Assembly (NCBI RefSeq): GCF_009002475.1
Contig: NZ_AP019860.1
Location: forward strand, 5,114,001 to 5,178,000
DNA length: 64,000 nt
Reading direction: 5' to 3'
Source: Candidatus Uabimicrobium amorphum
GTDB lineage: Bacteria; Planctomycetota; Uabimicrobiia; Uabimicrobiales; Uabimicrobiaceae
Shown here in pieces: positions 1-7,449 of the stretch. Numbering within the stretch: the first letter of the stretch is position 1; the number at the start of each line of letters is the position of its first letter. Below the pieces are notes generated by a model. It did no database searches. It was not told the origin of the DNA and worked only from the letters and a program-made list of their open reading frames with translations. The translations under genes were made by a program, and so were the position numbers.

Positions 1-528
1 ATGGATACATTGGGAAAAATGGGGAAAGTAGCACACGCAGCAACAGTGAAACTGATGCAACAGTTGCGTAAATCTCCACCACAAATGCACTCAATGATTC
101 TAACAACTGTTTCAAAGATTGCGACACCAAAGGAACGTCGATACGTTTTAAAACCATGTAAGTACATTTTGAGTAACAAAAAGTTTACGGCAGATCAAAA
201 AGTTCTGGCGTGGGTAATTGTTGCACAAGTAGGCTTGAAAACCAAAGCTGTGGATTCTTTGATCGCACTCCTGGAAACAAAGCCGGAAAATCAGTTCTTT
301 ATTATTAAAAACTTGCAAGAAATTGATGCGGCCTACACCGTTCAATATCTAAAGCAAGTTATTCGCCGCCGCTATGGTAGCATTAACGTAGTTTCTGCTA
401 TACGCATTCTAGAGCTTTTAAAACAAGACGCCAAGTCGGCGATCCCGGTTTTAAGAGAAATGGCCATAGACCCCAATCCTGAATTTAGCGCCGCAGCGAA
501 AAAAGCACTTACTGTAATTGATCAATAG
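1..528 (+). CDS. Helical-repeat (HEAT-like) protein, possibly cut at its 5' end by the window
   Basis: The frame is open from the first base, so the first Met may be internal and the true protein longer. The 175 visible residues are made of paired amphipathic helices (for example residues 60-90 and 120-170) with the Leu/Ala/Val spacing of HEAT or ARM solenoid repeats, ending in a HEAT-like unit with an Ala-Ile-Pro-Val-Leu turn. No catalytic motif is seen. Such solenoids serve as protein-binding scaffolds; no partner can be named. A strong terminator follows the stop. The fold is inferred from helix pattern only. Confidence 0.6.
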   Translation: MDTLGKMGKVAHAATVKLMQQLRKSPPQMHSMILTTVSKIATPKERRYVLKPCKYILSNKKFTADQKVLAWVIVAQVGLKTKAVDSLIALLETKPENQFFIIKNLQEIDAAYTVQYLKQVIRRRYGSINVVSAIRILELLKQDAKSAIPVLREMAIDPNPEFSAAAKKALTVIDQ

Positions 529-536
529 CAATAAAA

Positions 537-573
537 AAGAGAAAGGTCATTTGACCTTTCTCTTGATTTTTTT
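537..573 (+). terminator. Rho-independent terminator after the HEAT-like gene
   Basis: Perfect arms AAGAGAAAGGTCA (537-549) and TGACCTTTCTCTT (552-564) are followed by a run of seven T (567-573). It starts 9 bases after the stop codon at 526-528, as expected for termination of that gene. The A-rich left flank may let it act in both directions. Confidence 0.8.
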
Positions 574-732
574 AATCTTCGCCTACGCAAAAGACGATTT
601 TTTCTTACCACAACCCAATATCTATCTCTACTGTCTAAACAATGCATCGTAAACATCCTACGTCTATGCTATAATTTAACATCAAATTACGAAACTGCAT
701 CGATACAGACATACTCAGGATGGCCGCATCAC

Positions 733-1083
733 ATGAATGTATTCTACTTCACCTCCCACTTTCTAAGCAGCTACTGCAATCGCAAGTTTCATATTACGCA
801 CCGTTTAGTCCTCATTGGTATTTGCTATATGTATGCACGTATTATCCTCATCAATACCGCACTATTTTTTTCGGCAAAATCTCAAGAAACTACTGTGGCT
901 TTGCTATATACAATAGTCGTTTTTATTTTACATTGCCTAATATCAACAATACTGATAGGTGCCTCTAGTCAAAAATTTTTTGAACGGTTTGGCTGGTGGT
1001 TATTTTTTGTTGCCGTTGGTGTAACATACGAATTTTTCTATCATCTTACACTACGAGAGATCAAACGCTGTGCCCAAAAATAA
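733..1083 (+). CDS. Possible small hydrophobic membrane protein
   Basis: A 116-residue frame with about three hydrophobic stretches (near residues 22-45, 55-78 and 85-103) and a basic C-terminus (KRCAQK), consistent with a small inner-membrane protein. No family is recognised. The ATG at 733 has only a weak AGGA upstream (717-720), and a competing frame (720-968) overlaps it. It lies alone between the terminator at 537-573 and a palindromic repeat at 1106. It may be a chance frame in AT-rich DNA. Confidence 0.35.
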   Translation: MNVFYFTSHFLSSYCNRKFHITHRLVLIGICYMYARIILINTALFFSAKSQETTVALLYTIVVFILHCLISTILIGASSQKFFERFGWWLFFVAVGVTYEFFYHLTLREIKRCAQK

Positions 1084-1105
1084 ACCTACCTTTTGCTATC
1101 AAAAA

Positions 1106-1153
1106 TAGGGCGTGTCATCAATTAAAGTTTGTTTAATTGATGACACGCCCTAA
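1106..1153. repeat. 48-bp perfect palindromic repeat (copy 1)
   Basis: Arms of 21 bp (1106-1126 and 1132-1152), beginning TAGGGCGTGTCATC, fold around a 5-base loop. The flanking A run at 1101-1105 would read as T on the minus strand, so it could terminate minus transcripts, but there is no minus gene upstream. A diverged relative of exactly the same length lies at 59814-59861, which argues for a dispersed repeat and not a simple terminator. Confidence 0.75.
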
Positions 1154-1221
1154 TAAAAAATAAAATTTTATAGACAAATTTTTTCTTTTCTGTGTCTCTT
1201 TTGTAGTGACGCAATTTCAGC

Positions 1222-1252
1222 GTTAGTTAATATAGACGAAGCTTTAACTAAC
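1222..1252. promoter_or_regulatory. Inverted repeat upstream of the sigma-factor gene
   Basis: GTTAGTTAA (1222-1230) and TTAACTAAC (1244-1252) are perfect inverted copies separated by 13 bases, ending 26 bases before the start of the ECF sigma gene. The size and place suit an operator or a 5'-leader hairpin. The regulator is unknown. Confidence 0.4.
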
Positions 1253-1278
1253 AGAACTAATATTTATCGAGTACATAT

Positions 1279-1773
1279 ATGAAATGGTGGAAAAGTAAAA
1301 GAGCACAGTTGCAGGATATTTTTGAGCAGTATTGTGGCGCTATGTCATTGTATGCTTGTAGCTTCCTGGGCGATTTTCAGGCCGGAGAGGATGTTGTTCA
1401 GGAAATTTTTATGAGTCTACTGAAAAACGAAAATGTGCCGGATTCTCCGAAAAGTTATCTCATGCAAGCGGTACGCAATCGTTGTATGAATTATCAGCGT
1501 GTGGTGAAGTTAAAATCGCTTAATGAGGAAGTTTCCCAAGTGTGGTTTACGCACCCGCTGGAGAAAGAGGAAGAACGTGCGACGTTAACAAACGGATTGT
1601 CTTCTCTTCCACAAGAGCAACGAGAAGTTGTGGTGCTAAAAATTTGGGGAAATTTGACCTTTAAGGAAATTGGTACTACGGTGGGAATTTCGCCGAATAC
1701 CGCGGCTTCTCGTTATCAATATGCTCTCAAACATCTAAAAGACATTTTTCATTCTCACGAGGTGATTTCATGA
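1279..1773 (+). CDS. ECF-type sigma-70 family RNA polymerase sigma factor
   Basis: The 164-residue product has the two-domain layout of extracytoplasmic-function sigma factors. Region 2 spans about residues 15-80 and includes the acidic GEDVVQEIFMSLL helix that binds the polymerase clamp and -10 element. Region 4 spans about 105-155, with LPQEQREVVVLK and a helix-turn-helix (FKEIGTTVGISPNTAASRYQ) that reads the -35 element. It likely directs core polymerase to a small regulon. The stop overlaps the ATG of the next gene (ATGA), so the pair is translationally coupled. A 9-bp inverted repeat precedes it. Family is clear; the ECF subgroup and signal are not. Confidence 0.93.
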   Translation: MKWWKSKRAQLQDIFEQYCGAMSLYACSFLGDFQAGEDVVQEIFMSLLKNENVPDSPKSYLMQAVRNRCMNYQRVVKLKSLNEEVSQVWFTHPLEKEEERATLTNGLSSLPQEQREVVVLKIWGNLTFKEIGTTVGISPNTAASRYQYALKHLKDIFHSHEVIS

Positions 1774-2123
1774 ACGACAAGCAATTCGAACAGTATTTAC
1801 AAACATTCGAAGCCAAACCTTCGCCTGCTCTGCGTCGTAAGATTTTTGGTACGCAAAACTATTGGTCGTATATTAGTGTCGCGGCACTTTTTGTCGTTAG
1901 TTTTTGTGGGGTGTGGTTTCTGGCTTTTGATAAAGCAACACCACAACCACCTGTGGTGGCCAAAGCGAAACCACAAATGCACAAAGCACGACTTTCTTAT
2001 ATGCGTCGTCAGGTAATCGTTACGGGGGAAATCCCTGACTTTACTCAAAAAGACTCTTCTTCCTTTTCGCGCCAATTATACAAAGCTTCGTCGCGAAACC
2101 TTTCGGATTTTAGCAATAATTAA
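1770..2123 (+). CDS. Single-pass membrane protein, candidate anti-sigma factor
   Basis: A 117-residue protein with a short cytoplasmic N-terminus (about 30 residues), one membrane helix (about residues 32-54, YISVAALFVVSFCGVWFLAF) and a basic, Lys/Arg/Ser-rich outer part. It overlaps the sigma gene by 4 bases (ATGA), and position plus topology match anti-sigma factors that tether ECF sigmas. No HxxxCxxC zinc motif is present, so it is not a classical ZAS anti-sigma, and the role is inferred from context only. The next gene starts 11 bases downstream. Confidence 0.7.
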   Translation: MNDKQFEQYLQTFEAKPSPALRRKIFGTQNYWSYISVAALFVVSFCGVWFLAFDKATPQPPVVAKAKPQMHKARLSYMRRQVIVTGEIPDFTQKDSSSFSRQLYKASSRNLSDFSNN

Positions 2124-2134
2124 GGAACGAAATT

Positions 2135-3412
2135 ATGAAATGTATGATATCTATTCTTTGCATAATGAGCTTTGTATTGGCCGATGATCAAACACAAAAT
2201 GCGGCGGTAATCTATTGGAAAGCGACAGCACTAACAACAAAGGACCTTGACGAAAAACACAAAAATAGTTCTCAATTTGCACAAATGGCGCAAAATGGTG
2301 AGCTTGGTAAACTGTTTTCTAACAACGAAACGGCGATCCGCGAGGTCACCAAGGCATCTAAATTGTCACATTGTCGTTTTGTCTTACCGACAGAATACAA
2401 AGAGGGTGGAGATATGTTGCTGCCACACCTTGCCAAAATGATGGAGCTCTCTCGACTGGTGGTATTAAGTGGTTTACATTGTGCTTCACAAAAAAATTGG
2501 GAGACAGCGGGAGAGAGATATTTAACGGCAATGCGTTTTAGCCACCACCTGAGCCAAGATCCAATATTGATCTCTTATTTGGTGAGCTATGCTAGTTTGG
2601 GAATGTCATTGTCGGCGATTCGCAATACGCATCTCCATGAGGATTTTCCACAGGATCTCGCGAAGGCGACACAACAACAACTGGGAAAAATGCTACCGGA
2701 TATGAATTTGAACAAACCTTTTAAAATGGAAGCACAATATTTTTTAGCACCTTATCGCGAGAAATTACAACGCAATGACCTCAGCGGTGTATGGCAACTT
2801 CTTTCGTTTTCCTTAAGTGGTGAACATAAGGAGTTCATTGATAAGCTCGCTGCAAAAGATACCTTTCCGCAAGCGCAAGATGTGAAGAAACTCGCTTCGC
2901 TGTTTGGTGTTCCTACAACAGAAATTTCTACTCGTGAAAAGTTGGCTCAGTATATGACCGGCGGGTTAGATGCGTATGTCACACATGCACATGATATTGC
3001 GGCGATTTGTCAGTTACCTTACCGCTTGGGTAAGCAGAAGTACCAAGAGTTGAAGGATAGTTTGTCGCAAAAGCACTTTTGTGTACGCTTTATTTCTCCC
3101 ATGGCAACTTACGAAACGCAACTACGTATGCATGCGAATATTGCGATGACATCTACACTGTTGCAATTGATTTCTCGTTATAGACAAAACCAAAATTTTC
3201 CGGAGTCTCTACCGCAAAGAACCATTGGCATGTATTCTAGTGATGACTTGCAATACCAAAAACAAGGTTCTGGTTTTGTGTTAGAACTCGACGAGACCGT
3301 GAGTGGCCGCAAATTTGTTTATACGGTCACGGTGAAAGATGATACTTTACACTGGGATTGTCGCAAATATGTGGGGGAAAAAATAAGCGAGCAGGAAAAA
3401 TACCCGCGATAG
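2135..3412 (+). CDS. Exported protein of unknown function in the sigma-factor operon
   Basis: The 425-residue product begins with a clear signal peptide (MKCMISILCIMSFVLADD, cleavage expected near residue 16). The rest is mostly helical, with few conserved motifs, and ends in a beta-rich stretch (about 350-415). It starts 11 bases after the preceding stop, preceded by AAGGAACG. No family is recognised. Being third in a sigma / membrane protein operon, it may be the envelope-side component or a sensor for the system. A dispersed repeat follows the stop. Confidence 0.8.
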   Translation: MKCMISILCIMSFVLADDQTQNAAVIYWKATALTTKDLDEKHKNSSQFAQMAQNGELGKLFSNNETAIREVTKASKLSHCRFVLPTEYKEGGDMLLPHLAKMMELSRLVVLSGLHCASQKNWETAGERYLTAMRFSHHLSQDPILISYLVSYASLGMSLSAIRNTHLHEDFPQDLAKATQQQLGKMLPDMNLNKPFKMEAQYFLAPYREKLQRNDLSGVWQLLSFSLSGEHKEFIDKLAAKDTFPQAQDVKKLASLFGVPTTEISTREKLAQYMTGGLDAYVTHAHDIAAICQLPYRLGKQKYQELKDSLSQKHFCVRFISPMATYETQLRMHANIAMTSTLLQLISRYRQNQNFPESLPQRTIGMYSSDDLQYQKQGSGFVLELDETVSGRKFVYTVTVKDDTLHWDCRKYVGEKISEQEKYPR

Positions 3413-3431
3413 GAATAGTTTGATTTAAGAA

Positions 3432-3556
3432 AAGAGTATCGTTTTCGTATTGGTGCCCTCACCATCGTCTTGTAGATTTCAGCTACGCTGAAAGCAACAA
3501 GCCTCATGCCTCTCCCACGGGAGAGGCGTAACACGCTTTAGTTTGTTTTTATTGTT
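3432..3556. repeat. Dispersed three-hairpin repeat element, copy 1
   Basis: This stretch of about 125 bases is closely matched at 29566-29684. Both contain three small hairpins in the same order: TGGTG...CACCA, TTTCAGC...GCTGAAA and GCCTCTCC...GGAGAGGC (the last is shortened in copy 2), and both end in TTTGTTTTTATTGTT. Both lie just downstream of a plus-strand gene. It may be a MITE-like element or a structured RNA tail. Confidence 0.75.
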
Positions 3557-3595
3557 TTATTTGTTGCAGCCAAAGTTACAACATTTTGTTATGCA

Positions 3596-3997
3596 TCAGT
3601 CCTCGCGTTTTTTTGTGATATTCATATCCAAAGAATTGTCATTCAGGATATGTCCAAAAGAGATACGATCGTACTCTATGTGATAGGGAATACCAGAGGT
3701 GGGATCTTCAGCGTCATACGGTAGATTCATTGCCAAACTTTTGAAAAGTTCCTCGTTGCCTTCAATGATTAGACAATCATCGACCACGCGAATCTCGTTT
3801 TTCGAATCGGAGAACACTAATTTTAAACCATTCAGTGCTCTGTCATAAGGAGACGGATCAAAATTAGTGATCAAATTTACTTCACAATGTTTATCCACCA
3901 AGCAACGTTCAATGACATCCACAAAATCACGTAGCTGCTGTGAACTACCTTCCATACTGAGTTCTTGAGTCAAAAGACTATAGCTAACTTCTAACAA
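3596..3997 (-). CDS. Small acidic protein, weakly Imm32-like
   Basis: A 133-residue acidic protein without signal peptide. The longest frame starts at a TTG (3997) with a strong AGGAGAG Shine-Dalgarno 7-8 bases upstream, so TTG is the likely start; the next Met is residue 15. The C-terminal half (about 70-130), with a GIPYHIEYDRISFG segment followed by a Ser-Leu strand, resembles the Imm32 immunity-protein pattern of a His-bearing strand near the end, but this is from memory and weak. No toxin gene is adjacent. The downstream neighbour on the plus strand ends convergently. Confidence 0.68.
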   Translation of the reverse strand: MLEVSYSLLTQELSMEGSSQQLRDFVDVIERCLVDKHCEVNLITNFDPSPYDRALNGLKLVFSDSKNEIRVVDDCLIIEGNEELFKSLAMNLPYDAEDPTSGIPYHIEYDRISFGHILNDNSLDMNITKKRED

Positions 3998-4060
3998 ATT
4001 GCTCTCTCCTAATGTTTTCCACCTACGGATACCACCGCGAAAATGATTACCAAAGTTCTG

Positions 4061-5086
4061 TTATAACAAACGCAATATGCGAAACCAGTTCTTGTAGGCC
4101 ATTTTACATAAGTCATCTTCACTATATCCATTCTCATGTAGTCGCGCAATTATTTTTGGCAAACCAGTCACATCCTTGACACCTTTTGCCATGTACATAC
4201 CATCGAGATCGGAACCAAAGGCAACGTGGTCAACTCCTACTTTTTTCGCGATATAATCAAAATGTGCGACGATGTCCTTTAACGACGTATTGCGATTGAT
4301 TTTGCCGTCTTCTCGGATAAATGGCACGCCTAAATTTATGCCGATCACACCTCCAGAGTCAGCGATGGCCTTTATCTGGTCATCGAGTAAATTTCGCGGT
4401 GAACGGCAAATTGCGTGTACATTGCTGTGTGTGGCCACAAGTGGTTTTTGTGATATCTTTGCCACGTCCCAAAAACCTTTTTGATTTAGATGCGATACAT
4501 CCACAACGATACCTAGTTCATCGCATCTTTTTACCAATTCCTTACCTTTGTCGGTTAGGCCGGGACCAATATCCGGTGTGTGTGGAAAAACAAATGGGAC
4601 TCCAACACCGTATTGATTGGGACGGCTCCATACTAGTCCCAAAGAGCGCAGTCCTTTTTCATAAAAAAATTCAAGCTTATCCAAATCGATAATTGCTTCG
4701 GCCCCTTCAAAATGTAGCACTATTGCTAGACATTTTTCTTCATAGCACTTTTGTAAATCACTGGCGTTTTCAAAACGAAAAACTTGTGGATGTTCACAAA
4801 TTTTCTCCATAAACTCGATCATCTTACAAGTATGTTGGTACGCATATATGGTGTCCAGAGCTGGGGCTAGTTTACTCTTGTCGCGAGATGTGGCTTTTTC
4901 ATCGGGCGCAGGAACAAATACCGCAAATAGTCCTCCCATAAAGTTTGCTTGCTGGAGGCGTGGAAAATCAATATGCCCTACAGTGTGCATATCAAAAAAA
5001 GATTGGCGCTCATCATGCCGATAGAAAAAACGTGCAAGGCTATCGTTGTGTCCATCAAATATAGGTAACGAGTTTTTATGGAACAT
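4061..5086 (-). CDS. Membrane-dipeptidase-like peptidase (family M19)
   Basis: A 341-residue zinc dipeptidase of the renal dipeptidase family, which hydrolyses dipeptides and some D-amino-acid or beta-lactam substrates. The binuclear-zinc signatures are visible: H13-x-D15 in DGHND, a bridging Glu at about 127 in HFEGAEA, then VDVSHLNQKGFWDV and ATHSNVHAICRSPRNL, and the late Asp in FGSDLDG. Length is normal for bacterial members. There is no signal peptide, so it is probably cytoplasmic. The ATG at 5086 has GGAG six bases or so upstream. It is transcribed divergently from the C25 protease gene, with 145 bases between the starts. Confidence 0.93.
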   Translation of the reverse strand: MFHKNSLPIFDGHNDSLARFFYRHDERQSFFDMHTVGHIDFPRLQQANFMGGLFAVFVPAPDEKATSRDKSKLAPALDTIYAYQHTCKMIEFMEKICEHPQVFRFENASDLQKCYEEKCLAIVLHFEGAEAIIDLDKLEFFYEKGLRSLGLVWSRPNQYGVGVPFVFPHTPDIGPGLTDKGKELVKRCDELGIVVDVSHLNQKGFWDVAKISQKPLVATHSNVHAICRSPRNLLDDQIKAIADSGGVIGINLGVPFIREDGKINRNTSLKDIVAHFDYIAKKVGVDHVAFGSDLDGMYMAKGVKDVTGLPKIIARLHENGYSEDDLCKMAYKNWFRILRLL

Positions 5087-5231
5087 CTATATCTCCGTAT
5101 ATTGAAATTGATAACTATTTTTATACATCCAAAAACAGTAAATTGCCAGCGAAACGTTCTTTTTTTCATTTTGACTTCATCTACAAATTAGATTACTCTA
5201 GATCTATGTTCTTTTACATAAGGAGTTTAAA

Positions 5232-7385
5232 ATGATAAGATACACAATATTAGCCGCTCTGTTGTCGTGTTTTCTGTTTGCGGGTGAAATCAATTTACTC
5301 GATGCACAGCGCGGTGGTGTGAAACTTCAATGGAAATTGGAGTCTTTCAAAGTTCAAAGTGGCGAAAAGTATAGCAAGGTAGAATTTCCCGGTGGTAGTG
5401 GCTTATATGCCGTAGGAAAGCCTAGCATACCTAGTCAACAAGCATTCATTGAAGTTCCCCAAGGTGCGACTATTCGCGTGCGCATTTTGAATGCCACAAA
5501 TGAAATTGTGGAACTGGAAAAGCCTTTGGCACCAGCACAAGAGCCACAAATTGATACCGTGGGGGAGGAAAAATTAGTACGTACTTTTCATATGGACCGC
5601 GATGCTTACGGTTCTGATGAACTTTTTCCTGCAAATTCTGTAGAAATTGCCTATGATGGTATTATGCGTGGTCGTCGTTTGGCTTTGGTACGCTTTAATC
5701 CTTGTCAATACATTGCCAAAACTCGCGAACTTGTGGTGCATAAAAATATCGAAGTGGCCATTGATTTTGAAGGTGGTAGTCGTACATTGGCCAACACCGA
5801 TGGCGAAATGGACGCGATTGCCAAAGGTTTGGTACTCAACTATCAACCAGCGCGCAACACAAAAAATATCTCCACCTATTTGATCTTGACCACCCCTGAG
5901 CTGCAAAAACACGCACAAAGTTTTGCGCAGTGGAAAAACCAAAAAGGTCTACAAACCAAAATCGAAGTTCTTTCTAGTCGTGCCTCTTCGCAAGAAATTC
6001 GCGCGACCATCAAAAAACATTATCCAGAAGTGGCGTTTGTCACCCTAATCGGCGGACACAACCTTATACCTCTTTCCAAAGACAATGCGAATCGTCACCC
6101 TTTGGGAGAAGAAAATTGCAAAATTCTCGGTCTGAAAGACGCTTCTGTACCCAGTGATCTTTACTACAGTTGCTTAGAGGGCGATGACTATTATCCAGAT
6201 GTATACATTGGACGTATCCCTGCACGCAATCAACAAGAAGCCGATCTTTTAATGCAGAGAATCGAAAACTATCAACGCAAGCCGCCACGTGGTGATTGGC
6301 AAAAACGTTTTCTATTATGCGGTGAGTTCCAATACCAATATTCTAAGAAAAACGTCGCCGAGCGACTATTCTGTGAAACCGCTTTTACCATTCATCATAG
6401 CTTAAACAAATTTTATACTTTCCCGGAAAGAACCATTGGTGCTGGCTCTAGCGGTCTAGGACACCTCGAATATTTTTTCCGTACCACAGCGCAAGACGAT
6501 CCCGCAAAACCAGGAACCTACCGCGATCGCATTCGCGATGAACAAGGACCTGTTGTTGGCTGTCGTATGCCACAAGAGTGGACGAAAAATATCGTATCGT
6601 CTGTTGAAGCACGTGAAAACACTCTAAAATTTTGGGAAGAAGGTGCTTTTTTAGTGCAACATCGCGATCACGGATCTATTACAGGATGGGGAAAGCCACC
6701 TGTACATAAGCGTGATGTTACCGCTCTTAAAAACGGCGACAAGCTTCCGGTTCTTTTTTCGATCAACTGCTTAACAGGACAAATGGACTATTCTAGCGAT
6801 TGTTTTGTTGAAGCCGCTCTTAAAAATCCAAATGGGGGAGCTGTGTCGGCTTTAGGTTCGACAAGAGTGAGTTATTCATGGTGGAATGACCGTCTTTGCG
6901 ATGGTTTTTATACCTGCTTGTACGGAACAGAAGTTTACGATTGTTTGGACACTGGTGTTCAACTTCCGGCGAAACATTCTTTTTCCAAAAAGCTTGGTGT
7001 GGTTCTTAACTTCGGAAAAATGTATTTGGCATTGAACTATCCAAGTAACCCGTTTGGAACCGCTTACGATTACACCGAAACAGAGTTCTATCTATTTCAC
7101 TGCATTGGTGACCCTGAAATGCAAATTTGGACAGGTACTCTACAAGATCAGCAAGTAGCGCAAAAACGTAGCAAGGACAGTTTAGCTTTACAGGTAAGCA
7201 ACAAGAATACACGTAAAGCAATTGCGAACGCTACTGTGTGCTTGTATGGTGAGAACACGCAAATTGTGGTAAAAACCGATGCCCAAGGTAACTGCACTTT
7301 ACCTACAACAGCAAAAGGTACTTTTACTTTGACAATTACCGGTGAAAATCTTTATCCATACCAAACACAAGTTACTATTGACTAG
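5232..7385 (+). CDS. Gingipain-like cysteine protease (peptidase family C25), secreted
   Basis: The 717-residue protein has a signal peptide (about residues 1-17), a propeptide region (about 20-200) and a caspase-like C25 catalytic domain (about 205-620). The catalytic dyad can be placed at H480 (in HRDHGSITGW) and C513 (in FSINCLTGQ). The strand LVTLIGGHN-type segment and the YIGRIPARN segment are typical of the fold. The tail (about 640-717) is an Ig-like, carboxypeptidase-regulatory-like domain. No type IX secretion tail is obvious. AAGGAG precedes the ATG. A terminator follows. The neighbours on both sides are also peptidase-like, suggesting a protein-degrading neighbourhood. Confidence 0.93.
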   Translation: MIRYTILAALLSCFLFAGEINLLDAQRGGVKLQWKLESFKVQSGEKYSKVEFPGGSGLYAVGKPSIPSQQAFIEVPQGATIRVRILNATNEIVELEKPLAPAQEPQIDTVGEEKLVRTFHMDRDAYGSDELFPANSVEIAYDGIMRGRRLALVRFNPCQYIAKTRELVVHKNIEVAIDFEGGSRTLANTDGEMDAIAKGLVLNYQPARNTKNISTYLILTTPELQKHAQSFAQWKNQKGLQTKIEVLSSRASSQEIRATIKKHYPEVAFVTLIGGHNLIPLSKDNANRHPLGEENCKILGLKDASVPSDLYYSCLEGDDYYPDVYIGRIPARNQQEADLLMQRIENYQRKPPRGDWQKRFLLCGEFQYQYSKKNVAERLFCETAFTIHHSLNKFYTFPERTIGAGSSGLGHLEYFFRTTAQDDPAKPGTYRDRIRDEQGPVVGCRMPQEWTKNIVSSVEARENTLKFWEEGAFLVQHRDHGSITGWGKPPVHKRDVTALKNGDKLPVLFSINCLTGQMDYSSDCFVEAALKNPNGGAVSALGSTRVSYSWWNDRLCDGFYTCLYGTEVYDCLDTGVQLPAKHSFSKKLGVVLNFGKMYLALNYPSNPFGTAYDYTETEFYLFHCIGDPEMQIWTGTLQDQQVAQKRSKDSLALQVSNKNTRKAIANATVCLYGENTQIVVKTDAQGNCTLPTTAKGTFTLTITGENLYPYQTQVTID

Positions 7386-7406
7386 TTTATTCCTTGTGGT
7401 AGGTAC

Positions 7407-7436
7407 AAAAGGCACAGCGTTTGCTGTGCCTTTTTA
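7407..7436. terminator. Bidirectional rho-independent terminator
   Basis: GGCACAGC (7411-7418) and GCTGTGCC (7423-7430) form a GC-rich stem with loop GTTT, followed by five T; four A precede it. It lies between the convergent C25 protease gene and the DUF4932 gene and could end both transcripts. Confidence 0.85.
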
Positions 7437-7449
7437 TTGTGAGAATATC

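Noticed and set aside
720-968. Frame overlapping the small membrane ORF at 733
   Set aside because: It lacks helix-like hydrophobic pattern, overlaps the better candidate in another frame and has no ribosome-binding site.
1106-1153. Simple terminator for the small membrane ORF
   Set aside because: No T run on the plus side and a same-length relative at 59814 point to a dispersed repeat.
3319-3534. Minus-strand frame over the three-hairpin repeat
   Set aside because: It lies within the repeat and the end of the secreted-protein gene; no independent support.
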